Shown here piece after piece: positions 1 to 7,878 of a DNA stretch of 22,818 nt. The position numbers were made by a program, and so were the translations under genes. Source of the DNA: JANQTF01 sp036835375. GTDB taxonomy: Bacteria; Bacteroidota; Bacteroidia; J057. The stretch is taken from positions 1 to 22,818 of the forward strand of contig DAITMB010000082.1 of the NCBI GenBank assembly GCA_036835375.1, in the 5' to 3' direction. Each line of letters begins with the position of its first letter. Within the stretch, counting starts at the first letter, position 1. A model generated the notes under the pieces. It made no database searches. It worked only from the letters and a program-made list of their open reading frames with translations, and was not told where the DNA came from.

Positions 1-5
1 ACCAC

Positions 6-989
6 ATGACGACTCCCATTCGATGGGGCATCCTTGGCCCCGGAAAGATTGCGCATAAATTTGCGCAGGCATTGCAGACCATCCCTGACGCAGTCATTCA
101 AGCGGTGGCTTCCCGCGACCTGGTCCGCGCTGAGGCATTTGCCCAGACCTATGGCGCCAGCGCAGCCTATGGCGACTACGAATCGCTGGCGCGCGACCCT
201 GAGGTAGATGTGATTTACCTCGCCGTTCCTCATTCCTTTCATTACGAGCAAGCCATGATGTGCATGGAAGCAGGAAAAAATTTGCTCTGCGAAAAGCCTA
301 TGGCGATCAATGCACAGCAGGTTCAAGACATGATCTGCGCAGCGCGAGCAAAGGGAACCTACCTCATGGAAGGGTTGTGGACCTACTTTTTGCCTGCCTG
401 GAAGCAGGTTCGGGCCTGGCTGGCGGAAGATCTGATTGGGGACATTCGCCTCTTTCACGCAGACTTTAGCTTCTTGGGCAACGATGACATGGAGAGTCGG
501 CTCTATCATCCCGCCCTCGCAGGAGGTGCCCTGCTCGACATCGGCATTTATCCCATCGCCATGTCCTATTGGGTATTTGGCCGGAGCCCAATCCAGGTGG
601 TGAGCCTGGCTAGCCTGGCACCTACGGGAGTGGACGCCCAGTCGGCTTATCTCTTTCGGTATGACGGTGGGGAATTGGCCGTGCTCAACAGTAGCTTTCA
701 AGTGCATGGCAGCAAAGAGGCCATCATCACAGGAACGAAGGGGCGGATCAGGATTCCACTTTTTTGGCGTGCGCAGGTGGCTGTGCTAGAATTGGAAGGA
801 GAAGAACCCCAGCGGTTTGAAGCACTACACCAAGCCACAGGGCTGGAATACGAGGCGCAGGCGGTGATGGAAGATCTGAGGCAAGGGCGACTTGAGTCCG
901 AGATATTTCCGCAAGCGGACTCCATGCGGCTGGCCACGATGCTCGATCAGTTGCGGGAAACTTGGGGTGTCGTCTATCCGGGAGAGTGA
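6..989 (+). CDS. Gfo/Idh/MocA family NAD(P)-dependent oxidoreductase
   Basis: This 327-residue protein is a cytoplasmic dehydrogenase of the Gfo/Idh/MocA superfamily, whose members oxidise or reduce sugars, inositols or related polyols with NAD(P). An N-terminal Rossmann fold is visible, with a glycine-rich WGILGPGKIA segment at residues 7-16. The family-defining EKP motif, which holds the lysine near the nicotinamide, is at residues 96-98. The C-terminal substrate domain contains the conserved stretch GGALLDIGIYPI (173-184). Length is normal for the family. The substrate cannot be told from the sequence. The resemblance is to the trans-1,2-dihydrobenzene-1,2-diol dehydrogenase/glucose-fructose oxidoreductase-like branch, but this is a weak inference. 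The last 16 bp overlap the 3' end of the convergent threonine aldolase gene. The start codon lies only 5 bp from the window edge, so the upstream context is not visible. Confidence 0.93.
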   Translation: MTTPIRWGILGPGKIAHKFAQALQTIPDAVIQAVASRDLVRAEAFAQTYGASAAYGDYESLARDPEVDVIYLAVPHSFHYEQAMMCMEAGKNLLCEKPMAINAQQVQDMICAARAKGTYLMEGLWTYFLPAWKQVRAWLAEDLIGDIRLFHADFSFLGNDDMESRLYHPALAGGALLDIGIYPIAMSYWVFGRSPIQVVSLASLAPTGVDAQSAYLFRYDGGELAVLNSSFQVHGSKEAIITGTKGRIRIPLFWRAQVAVLELEGEEPQRFEALHQATGLEYEAQAVMEDLRQGRLESEIFPQADSMRLATMLDQLRETWGVVYPGE

Positions 990-2008
990 GCGTGGAGACC
1001 GATCAGGGTGCTCCGCACTTGATCGAGCATTTCGTCGGTGATGTCGAGGTGGGTGACCATTCGCACAAATCCGCCATCGAAGCTACTCACGAGGATCCCG
1101 ACTTCGCGCAATCGAGCCACCAAGTCAGGAGCCGTCATCAACCGAGGATCTGGCCGAAATGCCACGATGTTCGTCATGACTGGGTAGCATTCTGCCACCC
1201 ACGAAATGCTGTGGAGGGTTTCTTCCAGGTCCTTGGCCCGTTGATGATCGTCAACCAATCGATCCATTTGGTGTGTCATGGCATAGATCCCCGCTGCGGC
1301 CAACATGCCCGCTTGTCTCATGCCGCCGCCCATCATTTTACGCACACGCAAGGCCCTTTTCATGTCATGGCTGCTGCCCAGGAGCATCGACCCAACGGGA
1401 GCTCCCAAACCTTTGGAAAGGCAAAAGGAGATCGTATCGAAATATTGGCCGTAGCGCCGGGGGTCTTCCCCGGTTTCGGCGAGGGCATTGAATACCCTTG
1501 CCCCATCGAGGTGCATTCGCAGTTGGTGTTTCTTTGCGACTTCGGAGATCGCGGCAATTTGGTCCAATCGGTAGTAGCTACCACCGCCTTTGTTGTTCGT
1601 ATTTTCGAGGCAGACGAGGCTGGTACGCGGGAAATGCTGGTCATCAGCGTTGATGTTGTTTTCGACCATTTCTGGGCTCATAATCATGTAGGGCCCTTCT
1701 ACCAAGCGCACACTCGCCAGTGAATTGGCAGCGATGCCGCCACCTTCGTAGAGATACACATGGGCGCGCCGCTCGCAGATGACCTGATCTTGCGGCTGGG
1801 TAGAAATGCGAATGGCAATCTGGTTGCACATCGTGCCGCTGGGGCAAAACAAGGCTGCTTCCATGCCAAACATTGCGGCAGCCCTTTCTTGCAATTCATT
1901 CACTGTAGGATCTTCTCCATACACATCGTCACCCAAGCGGGCATGACGCATCGCATCCAGCATTGGTAGGCTGGGGCGGGTCACAGTATCGGAACGCAAA
2001 TCAATCAT
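974..2008 (-). CDS. ltaE: Low-specificity L-threonine aldolase (PLP-dependent)
   Basis: This 344-residue protein is a fold-type I PLP enzyme that cleaves L-threonine or L-allo-threonine to glycine and acetaldehyde in the cytoplasm. The N-terminus begins with the family signature IDLRSDTVTRP, followed by GDDVYGEDPTVNELQ. HLDGAR at residues 166-171 carries the aspartate that contacts the PLP pyridine nitrogen. SKGLGAP contains the Schiff-base lysine, K199. Length and motif order match bacterial LtaE-type enzymes. The start ATG at 2006-2008 leads straight into the conserved N-terminal motif, so no alternative start is needed. It is transcribed leftward and overlaps the convergent oxidoreductase gene by 16 bp. 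Stereospecificity (L-threo versus L-allo) cannot be read from the sequence. Confidence 0.93.
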   Translation of the reverse strand: MIDLRSDTVTRPSLPMLDAMRHARLGDDVYGEDPTVNELQERAAAMFGMEAALFCPSGTMCNQIAIRISTQPQDQVICERRAHVYLYEGGGIAANSLASVRLVEGPYMIMSPEMVENNINADDQHFPRTSLVCLENTNNKGGGSYYRLDQIAAISEVAKKHQLRMHLDGARVFNALAETGEDPRRYGQYFDTISFCLSKGLGAPVGSMLLGSSHDMKRALRVRKMMGGGMRQAGMLAAAGIYAMTHQMDRLVDDHQRAKDLEETLHSISWVAECYPVMTNIVAFRPDPRLMTAPDLVARLREVGILVSSFDGGFVRMVTHLDITDEMLDQVRSTLIGLHAHSPG

Positions 2009-2390
2009 GTGGAAAAATGGTCAAATGTCGCCAGCAGGATGCTAGACAATCGTTGCTCAGTGCAAATGCGTGCTTTGAAGCGATCTACTTCCAATGGCTA
2101 CAACACAGCATTTGTATCACGAATACCCAACTGGAGTTGATCCAAAAAGGTTGATAGAAAGAAACAAACTTAGGCGAAGATAGAAGAAAGGGAGAAATCA
2201 TCTGTCAAGGCCTTGAATGACGATTGAAAAAAGGATCGGCTTGCATGTTTCTTTCCTTCTTTGTTTGCCCAAATACCTCTACAGGGCTGCCAATTCTGCT
2301 GGAACTTGTATCTTGGAACAGGAAAACCAGATCAGGAAAATGAGAAGACAAGAATACGACGCGCAACCCATGTCTATGCGCCAGGTCAAA
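2009..2390. other. Divergent intergenic region between threonine aldolase and M1 peptidase genes
   Basis: About 380 bp separate the start of the threonine aldolase gene from the preferred start of the peptidase gene. The stretch should hold promoters for both directions. I could not find a convincing match to the Bacteroidota promoter (TTTG and TAnnTTTG boxes), a strong inverted repeat or an RNA gene. The peptidase reading frame is open from 2217, so the right-hand part could be translated if an upstream start is used. Confidence 0.4.
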
Positions 2391-4040
2391 ATGCCATTTG
2401 ACCTCAACCGCTTGGCAGCACTCTGCATGATCATGATCGGAATGGTCACGGGATTGCTGGCACAGACGGAGAACTTCACCGAGCAGGATACCCTTCGCGG
2501 GTCGATCACCCCCGACCGCGCATGGTGGGATTTGGTGCATTACGATCTGGAGGTACAGGTATTTCCGCAAACTCGGAGGCTTCGTGGCACCAACCGTATC
2601 ACGTACCGGGTGTTGGAAGGGCGGCAACGCATGCAGATTGACCTTCAGGAACCGATGAACATCACGCGGGTGATGCAAGGGGGAACGCCGCTGGCTTATG
2701 AGCGAAATGGCAATGCCTTTTTCATCACACTGGAACTGCCGCAGCAAGTGGGAGATCTTCAGCAGCTTCAAATTGATTATGAAGGCGAACCCCTCGTGAG
2801 TTTGACCCCGCCTTGGACAGGAGGCGTCACTTGGGAAAAGGATGAGTTTGGGACAGACTTCATCGCCACGACTTGCCAGGGTGATGGAGCCAGCCTTTGG
2901 TGGCCATGCAAAGACCACATGTATGACGAACCCGACAGCATGGCCCTCCACCTCACGGTGCCTGCTCACCTCGTGGGCGTAGCCAACGGTCGCCTGAGAA
3001 ATGTAACGGAGCAGGACAGCCTCACCAAGACCTACCATTGGTACGTCACCAATCCCATTTCCAACTATGTCGTGAACATCAACATCGGGGACTATGGCAC
3101 CTATTCGGAGGAATACGAAGGCGAAAAGGGCACACTGGATTGCACCTACTACGTCCTCAAGCAGGACATGGAAAAGGCGAAGACGCACTTCCAGCAAGTA
3201 CCTATGATGCTCGAAGCCTTCGAGCATTGGTTTGGGCCATATCCTTTTTATGAAGACAGCTACAAGCTCGTTCAAGTGCCTTATCTCGGCATGGAGCACC
3301 AAAGCTCGGTGACCTATGGCAATGGTTTTCAAAACGGGTACCTGGGCGCGGATTTAAGCGGGACGGGGTGGGGATTGAAATTTGACTATCTCATTATTCA
3401 TGAATCTGGTCACGAATGGTTTGCCAATAATATCACCTACCGAGACATTGCTGACATGTGGATTCACGAAGGATTCACGTCGTACTCCGAGAGTCTTTTT
3501 CTTGAGTTTCATTACGGCAAAGAAGCTGCGGAGGCCTATGTGGTGGGAACCCGCAAAAACATTCAAAACAAGTCGCCGATCATCGGAACTTATGGGGTCA
3601 ATCACCGAGGATCTGGAGATATGTACTACAAAGGTGCAAACATGATTCATACCCTTCGGCAGTTGGTGGATGATGACGAGGCGTGGAGGACAATCCTTCG
3701 GGACATGAACGCCGAATTTTACCATCAGACCGTTACAACGCAGCAGATTGAAGGATTTTTGAGCGAGCGTACAGGTCTCGATTTGCAGCTATTTTTTGAT
3801 CAATATCTCCGATCTACACGCGTGCCGACCCTCGAGTGGTCCATCAAAAAAAGACGATATTCCTATCGCTGGACCCATTGTGTGGAGGGATTTGACATGC
3901 CTGTGAAGGTCATGATGGGCGAGAACTCTGTGTGGCTTCAGCCGAGCGAATCATGGAAGCACAAGAAAATGCCCCGTGGTGTGAGCCGGGTGATGATCGA
4001 TCGGAATTTTCTGGTTGTCGGCAAAAAGGGCAGTGTCTGA
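2391..4040 (+). CDS. M1 family (gluzincin) metallopeptidase, exported
   Basis: This is a zinc aminopeptidase-like protein of the M1 family, about 549 residues from the chosen start. Zinc ligands and the catalytic glutamate are in HESGH (H337, E338, H341), with the third ligand E360 exactly 18 residues on, inside WIHEGF. YYKGAN (Y412) matches the transition-state-stabilising tyrosine region of M1 enzymes. The exopeptidase GAMEN motif is represented by GMEH at residues 300-303. The frame is open from 2217, but a signal peptide (LAALCMIMIGMVTGLLAQ) lies just after the ATG at 2391, which has an AGG six bases upstream. Starts at 2340 and 2370 are alternatives. The protein is short for M1 and lacks the long C-terminal helical domain of aminopeptidase N, like other compact bacterial M1 proteins. 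It is likely periplasmic or surface-exposed and trims peptides; its substrate is unknown. Confidence 0.9.
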   Translation: MPFDLNRLAALCMIMIGMVTGLLAQTENFTEQDTLRGSITPDRAWWDLVHYDLEVQVFPQTRRLRGTNRITYRVLEGRQRMQIDLQEPMNITRVMQGGTPLAYERNGNAFFITLELPQQVGDLQQLQIDYEGEPLVSLTPPWTGGVTWEKDEFGTDFIATTCQGDGASLWWPCKDHMYDEPDSMALHLTVPAHLVGVANGRLRNVTEQDSLTKTYHWYVTNPISNYVVNINIGDYGTYSEEYEGEKGTLDCTYYVLKQDMEKAKTHFQQVPMMLEAFEHWFGPYPFYEDSYKLVQVPYLGMEHQSSVTYGNGFQNGYLGADLSGTGWGLKFDYLIIHESGHEWFANNITYRDIADMWIHEGFTSYSESLFLEFHYGKEAAEAYVVGTRKNIQNKSPIIGTYGVNHRGSGDMYYKGANMIHTLRQLVDDDEAWRTILRDMNAEFYHQTVTTQQIEGFLSERTGLDLQLFFDQYLRSTRVPTLEWSIKKRRYSYRWTHCVEGFDMPVKVMMGENSVWLQPSESWKHKKMPRGVSRVMIDRNFLVVGKKGSV

Positions 4041-4104
4041 GGGGACTGCCTTCCAATTTCATGCGAAAAAGGGAGGAAAATCACCTTCAAATCCGCTCCA
4101 ATTG

Positions 4105-5742
4105 CTATTCATTTCCGCTGAAGACGATTCGGTCTCGGTACTTGTGGCTGAGCGTATGAGGGTCAAAGGAGGAATTCATCCACGAAGGATCATTCGATAA
4201 AAAGGCCTCTTTGCTTTGTCCACCGCTTTTATAAATCCGGTTGATGAAACTCCGCGACTTGTAGTGGTCCCACATCCTGATGAATTCGGTGCTGACGATC
4301 GCCGCCGCACGTGGGTGATTGGTGAGCAAGAAAGCGTTTTCATCATTGTCCTTGCAGGAAGGTTTGCTGAAATTTGCGGAGCCAAAGAGCACCTGCGGCG
4401 AGGGTCCCCAAGGATCAATGACCAGCGACTTGGTGTGGATCTTGTGCTTTCCAAAGGACTTGGCATCCCAGTCCCTGCCCATATAGGTTTTCAAAGAGGT
4501 CGGTACGAAAAACCGTGTATTTTTTCGGTTCAGGGTCTCAATACGTTTTTTGGCGGTCGCATTGGCGAGGCCATATTCGATGATAGCTTCACTATTCGCG
4601 TCAAGTGCTTCCATGATTTGTTTGTCCAAGCCAAATGGGGAACTGACGAAAACTGCCGATTTGGCACTCCGAATCAAGTCGCAGACAGCCTCTACGATGT
4701 GGAGATTTTTCACCGGGGAGAAGTAGCTCGTGACTCCTTCTGCGGGTGCGAAGCCCTCCATCAGTGCCTGATTGTCTCGCTTGGTTTGAGACTTAGGGGC
4801 ATTGGTGCGCAGCAGCTTGAAATAAGCATCGTAGCGCGCAGCCATCTCCGGATGCCGCACGATAATGCCTGTATTCGTCTGTAGATAAAATGCGTTGTTG
4901 GTGAAATTGCTACTGCCCGTCCAGACTTCCTTTGGAACACTGTCCCGGAGCAGCACGACAAACTTATTGTGGCTGATTCTGACCGATGTTCGCAGCACAG
5001 CGTTTTCCCGGAGCCCATGATGTTCGAGCAATTCGACATTGTGCTTCACGACTTTTTCTTCAGGATTCACGCCGTGGCACACGATTTCGACCAATGCACC
5101 GCGTGATTTGGCTTCTTTCAACGCTTCGGCCACTTCGTGGTCATGAAATTCATATATCGCTACGTGAACCTGATCACCAGCTTGGGCCTGCCCGATGAAT
5201 TGAAGGAGAGATTCTTTTAGTCCCCGACTCAGCCAGGCCCTGATCTCTGGCTTGTCCTGTTCCAAAGGGCGCTGGTTGCCAAATCTCCGCAAGTAAGCTT
5301 GTGCCGCCGTGACACCTCGATTGGTATAGATGGAAAAATCTGGTCCATCAAAAGTAGAGGGTTGCACCTCCAATGTCACTTTACTACCGACTTGCAGCGA
5401 TCCCGGCTGGCCTACCATGGCGCGGATCTCATACACGTAGCGCATATTGGAGTTGAGTGTGTAGTCACTCCATCGAAATCGCTGGAAAGGACCCTGGTCT
5501 GAGCGAACTTCCACGCCAAGGTCAGAGACGACACTTTCAAAACGCTTTTGGCCATTCAGCCAATCGATGCGCATGATTTCATCAGTGAGGGGATCAATGT
5601 CCGTGCGCTTGACAGAGAAACCGAGAAGATGGCTTTTGTCAAAATTGTCATCGACATTCCAAGCGAGAATGGCTGAGCTGGCGCCAACGAGCGCACAAGC
5701 TGACATAGGTCCGTTACTCGAACGCACAACGGGTAGGTACAT
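4105..5742 (-). CDS. Phospholipase D superfamily protein with N-terminal fibronectin III-like domain
   Basis: This 545-residue protein has two PLD-like half-sites. The second is a textbook HxK(x)4D motif: H436, K438, D443, followed by GSANFS. The first reads HNK (H258, K260) followed by a hydrophobic run and GSSNFTNN, but a leucine (L265) occupies the usual aspartate position and D267 lies two residues later. Residues about 10-125 look like a single fibronectin type III-like beta-sandwich, ending around VTLEVQP. PLD-superfamily members cleave phosphodiester bonds in lipids or nucleic acids through a covalent histidine intermediate. Which substrate applies here is unclear. The N-terminus has a weak small-residue hydrophobic stretch but no clear signal peptide, so location is uncertain. 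It converges with the peptidase gene, leaving 64 bp between stops. The 205 bp upstream should contain its promoter. Confidence 0.85.
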   Translation of the reverse strand: MYLPVVRSSNGPMSACALVGASSAILAWNVDDNFDKSHLLGFSVKRTDIDPLTDEIMRIDWLNGQKRFESVVSDLGVEVRSDQGPFQRFRWSDYTLNSNMRYVYEIRAMVGQPGSLQVGSKVTLEVQPSTFDGPDFSIYTNRGVTAAQAYLRRFGNQRPLEQDKPEIRAWLSRGLKESLLQFIGQAQAGDQVHVAIYEFHDHEVAEALKEAKSRGALVEIVCHGVNPEEKVVKHNVELLEHHGLRENAVLRTSVRISHNKFVVLLRDSVPKEVWTGSSNFTNNAFYLQTNTGIIVRHPEMAARYDAYFKLLRTNAPKSQTKRDNQALMEGFAPAEGVTSYFSPVKNLHIVEAVCDLIRSAKSAVFVSSPFGLDKQIMEALDANSEAIIEYGLANATAKKRIETLNRKNTRFFVPTSLKTYMGRDWDAKSFGKHKIHTKSLVIDPWGPSPQVLFGSANFSKPSCKDNDENAFLLTNHPRAAAIVSTEFIRMWDHYKSRSFINRIYKSGGQSKEAFLSNDPSWMNSSFDPHTLSHKYRDRIVFSGNE

Positions 5743-5886
5743 GGCAACATTGTTAAGGGGTGGCAGAAGGAGATAGGGTTGATGAAAGCAGGATTGTGGT
5801 GATCGGCGGTATCATTGCTTTTGAAAATCGAACTTTTGATCCGCGACCGGCAACATCGTCATATTTTCGAAACGAATGGAAGGGTA

Positions 5887-5912
5887 GAATATTTCCACGA
5901 GAAAAAATATTC
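5887..5912. other. AT-rich inverted repeat between metallophosphoesterase and PLD genes
   Basis: Arms GAATATTT (5887-5894) and AAATATTC (5905-5912) are perfectly complementary around a 10-base loop. It lies in the 205-bp gap downstream of the metallophosphoesterase stop and upstream of the PLD gene, both on the minus strand. It could be a weak terminator or a regulator site for the PLD gene. The stem is AT-rich and may be chance. Confidence 0.25.
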
Positions 5913-5947
5913 CCAAAATATCAACGAAAGGGGCATTGACGCTTCTT

Positions 5948-7330
5948 TCATTCACCTAAAGATCCATTCCACACTTCGAAGGATCGCCCGTGCCTTTCGT
6001 GATCTTTGTAAAATATCAGGTATGTCATCACTTGGTAGCCCAAAAACTTGTAGTCCCGCACATTGGAACGCGCCAATTCATACACCTGTCTCCAGGTACC
6101 AGAGTTGAGGTAGATTTGATTGACCGGGCCATCCGTGTCTAGCGGCACGATCTCTTGATGGTGTGTGTGTCCATACACGATAAAATGGGCCTCTCTTTTG
6201 AGGTAGGCTTCCTCTTTTAGCGCTTGCTGGTAGTAGGTTTCTCCGAGCACCCGCTTTTTACCGAACCATGAAATGACCCTGCTCAAGGTCGAAAAACTCG
6301 ATTTTCGGGTAATCAGTAGGCCTAGTTCCAGCATATCTATCCGATCGACGGGGTGGAGCGTATCTTGTTCTCGGATAAAAGCTAAATCGAGGAATGCTTT
6401 GGTGAGATCATTCCAAATGCCTTTGATTCGGGCTTGAAGCTTTTTGTCGGAGCAGTGCCGTTTGATCGTGCCATCAATCCAAATGGGGATAAAGAGCAGT
6501 GGACGCACATTGTCTATTTCTCTCAGGCCCAGGATCAACGCTCTTGGCAACAAGTGGCCGAGCAAGCGCTCCACTTCTTGCGGAAAGCGGTTGAGGAGTT
6601 CGATCACAATCGCATCTCCGATAGAGGAGGCATCTCTGCCCCAGGAAGGATCATAGTTGAAGGGATCGTATAAATCGCCATGACGAGGATACACCTTGTG
6701 TGCCCGACACACTTTGGCAAGCGGCTCAAGTTCATCGATATGGTGAGGAAATGGTAATTTGGGATTGTGGGCGAGGCTAAAAGCAGAAGCGATGCGCTGG
6801 CGAATGGCATCATATGCTGCACCGGGAAGGTGATATTGCCAGTCATGGTTGCCGATCATGTAAAAAATTCGCACGGGGATGTGGACATCTCCTTCCTGCT
6901 CATAATCTGTGGTCCGAGGCTGCCCTTGGCGTGCTTCCGGCAGAGAGATTGACATCGTCGAGTCGGTCGGTCTCACTTCGCTCAAGTCTCGAAAGCACCG
7001 GAGGGCGGGTTCATTGCGGGCAAGAATTTCTTGTGTGATCTGTTCTACCAGTCGCACAACCGCCGGATCTTTGGGATCTCCCCAAGGACGAAAAGCTTCT
7101 GGTGCATTCGTCCAGTGCTGGGAGCGGATCAAGTCGAGCACGTCGCCGAGGAGAAGTAATTCAACTGATTCGAGCGGCTCATAATAGCGTCGGCCTTTGT
7201 CGTCCTGTCGAAAGGAGGCCCTGTATGCTAAGTCTCGGATTCTCCTCCGGAAAATTTCAAACGCACCTTGACTGATTGTAGTACCTGAACTTCCGTCAGT
7301 AAGGTGAAGGTCACTGATGATGACAAGCAT
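5948..7330 (-). CDS. Calcineurin-like metallophosphoesterase (large, about 460 aa)
   Basis: All signature blocks of the dinuclear metallophosphoesterase fold are present in order. From the start at 7330, these are SDLHL (D7, H9), LGDVLDL (D63), GNHD (160-163) and GHTH (387-390), the last followed by LNSGTWR. These residues bind two metal ions that activate water to hydrolyse phosphate mono- or diesters. The frame is open to 7417, but the ATG at 7328-7330 puts the first strand, LVIISDLHL, at the N-terminus as is normal, so it is preferred. The protein is longer than most single-domain members because of insertions between the second and third blocks and a helical segment before GHTH. No signal peptide or membrane segment is visible, so it is probably cytoplasmic. 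The substrate is unknown. Confidence 0.88.
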   Translation of the reverse strand: MLVIISDLHLTDGSSGTTISQGAFEIFRRRIRDLAYRASFRQDDKGRRYYEPLESVELLLLGDVLDLIRSQHWTNAPEAFRPWGDPKDPAVVRLVEQITQEILARNEPALRCFRDLSEVRPTDSTMSISLPEARQGQPRTTDYEQEGDVHIPVRIFYMIGNHDWQYHLPGAAYDAIRQRIASAFSLAHNPKLPFPHHIDELEPLAKVCRAHKVYPRHGDLYDPFNYDPSWGRDASSIGDAIVIELLNRFPQEVERLLGHLLPRALILGLREIDNVRPLLFIPIWIDGTIKRHCSDKKLQARIKGIWNDLTKAFLDLAFIREQDTLHPVDRIDMLELGLLITRKSSFSTLSRVISWFGKKRVLGETYYQQALKEEAYLKREAHFIVYGHTHHQEIVPLDTDGPVNQIYLNSGTWRQVYELARSNVRDYKFLGYQVMTYLIFYKDHERHGRSFEVWNGSLGE

Positions 7331-7517
7331 GGGGGAAGCTTGAGGGGAAAGAAGGGCTGATCTGTGGCACCTTTCTGGTGAAAGGTAAGAAAACTTTGGG
7401 TAAATCGATGACGTCAAGGGATGGTCAATTCCGTGGAAACTCGGATAAAGCGGGTAAATGCTTCGCGGAAAATAGATCTGTTGGTCTCAATCTACCCCCC
7501 GCCCAGCGTTGTTGCGA

Positions 7518-7730
7518 TCAGCGATAAGCCTCTTGCAGAATCTGGTCATAGGCTGACATTACCTTGAATTTGGCGGGGGAATCAATGCTCTTGATTGAGC
7601 GCATGATTTCTTCTTTTGAGTTTTCGGTCTGAAGTAAATTTTCGATAATCTGATCGATCAAGCCGGAGATCAGATGATATACTTCTGCTTCCGTAAGGCC
7701 TTCAAACGCGACCCCAATCCATCGGAGGGA
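7518..7730 (-). pseudogene. Possible decayed small reading frame, no family recognised
   Basis: A minus-strand frame is open for 70 codons and ends in TGA at 7518-7520. Its inferred product is protein-like, for example GLTEAEVYHLISGLIDQI near the start and SAYDQILQEAYR at the end. It has no ATG before an internal methionine, because a stop (7731-7733) closes it on the 5' side. An overlapping frame begins with ATG at 7733-7735 (MIPPMDWGRV) and hits a stop where the good frame begins. A single-base frameshift near 7703 would join the two. This suggests a frameshifted or decayed gene, or a sequencing error. I see nothing else in 7331-7517. Confidence 0.3.
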
Positions 7731-7755
7731 TCATGTCTGGGGCTGATATTTGGGG

Positions 7756-7878
7756 CTAGAAAGGCTCGCTTGGCTCGGCTGCCATCCATCTTAGTAGCTC
7801 GGCTTCGCTATAGTCACTCAGGTCATTGAGCAGGTAGTTGCAGGGAATACTCCTCAGTACTTTGGATTGATCACGGAC
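7756..7878 (-). pseudogene. In-frame coding-like extension after the GH57-like stop codon
   Basis: Directly after the TAA of the GH57-like gene (7879-7881), the same frame stays open for 40 codons. It reads like protein, with NYLLNDLSDYSEAELLRWMA and then an end at EPSEPF before TAG (7756-7758). There is no start codon at its 5' end. It may be the remnant of a separate small gene whose beginning was lost, or a chance frame. Its acidic, leucine-rich composition resembles the small frame just downstream, but no family is recognised. Confidence 0.22.

Noticed and set aside
962..1723. A 253-codon plus-strand frame opposite threonine aldolase
   Set aside because: It is antisense to a gene with an intact PLP lysine motif and has no family likeness.
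2205..3332. A 375-codon minus-strand frame opposite the M1 peptidase
   Set aside because: It lies fully antisense to a gene with all M1 zinc motifs and its product is rich in H, R and V with no recognisable domain, as expected of a shadow frame.
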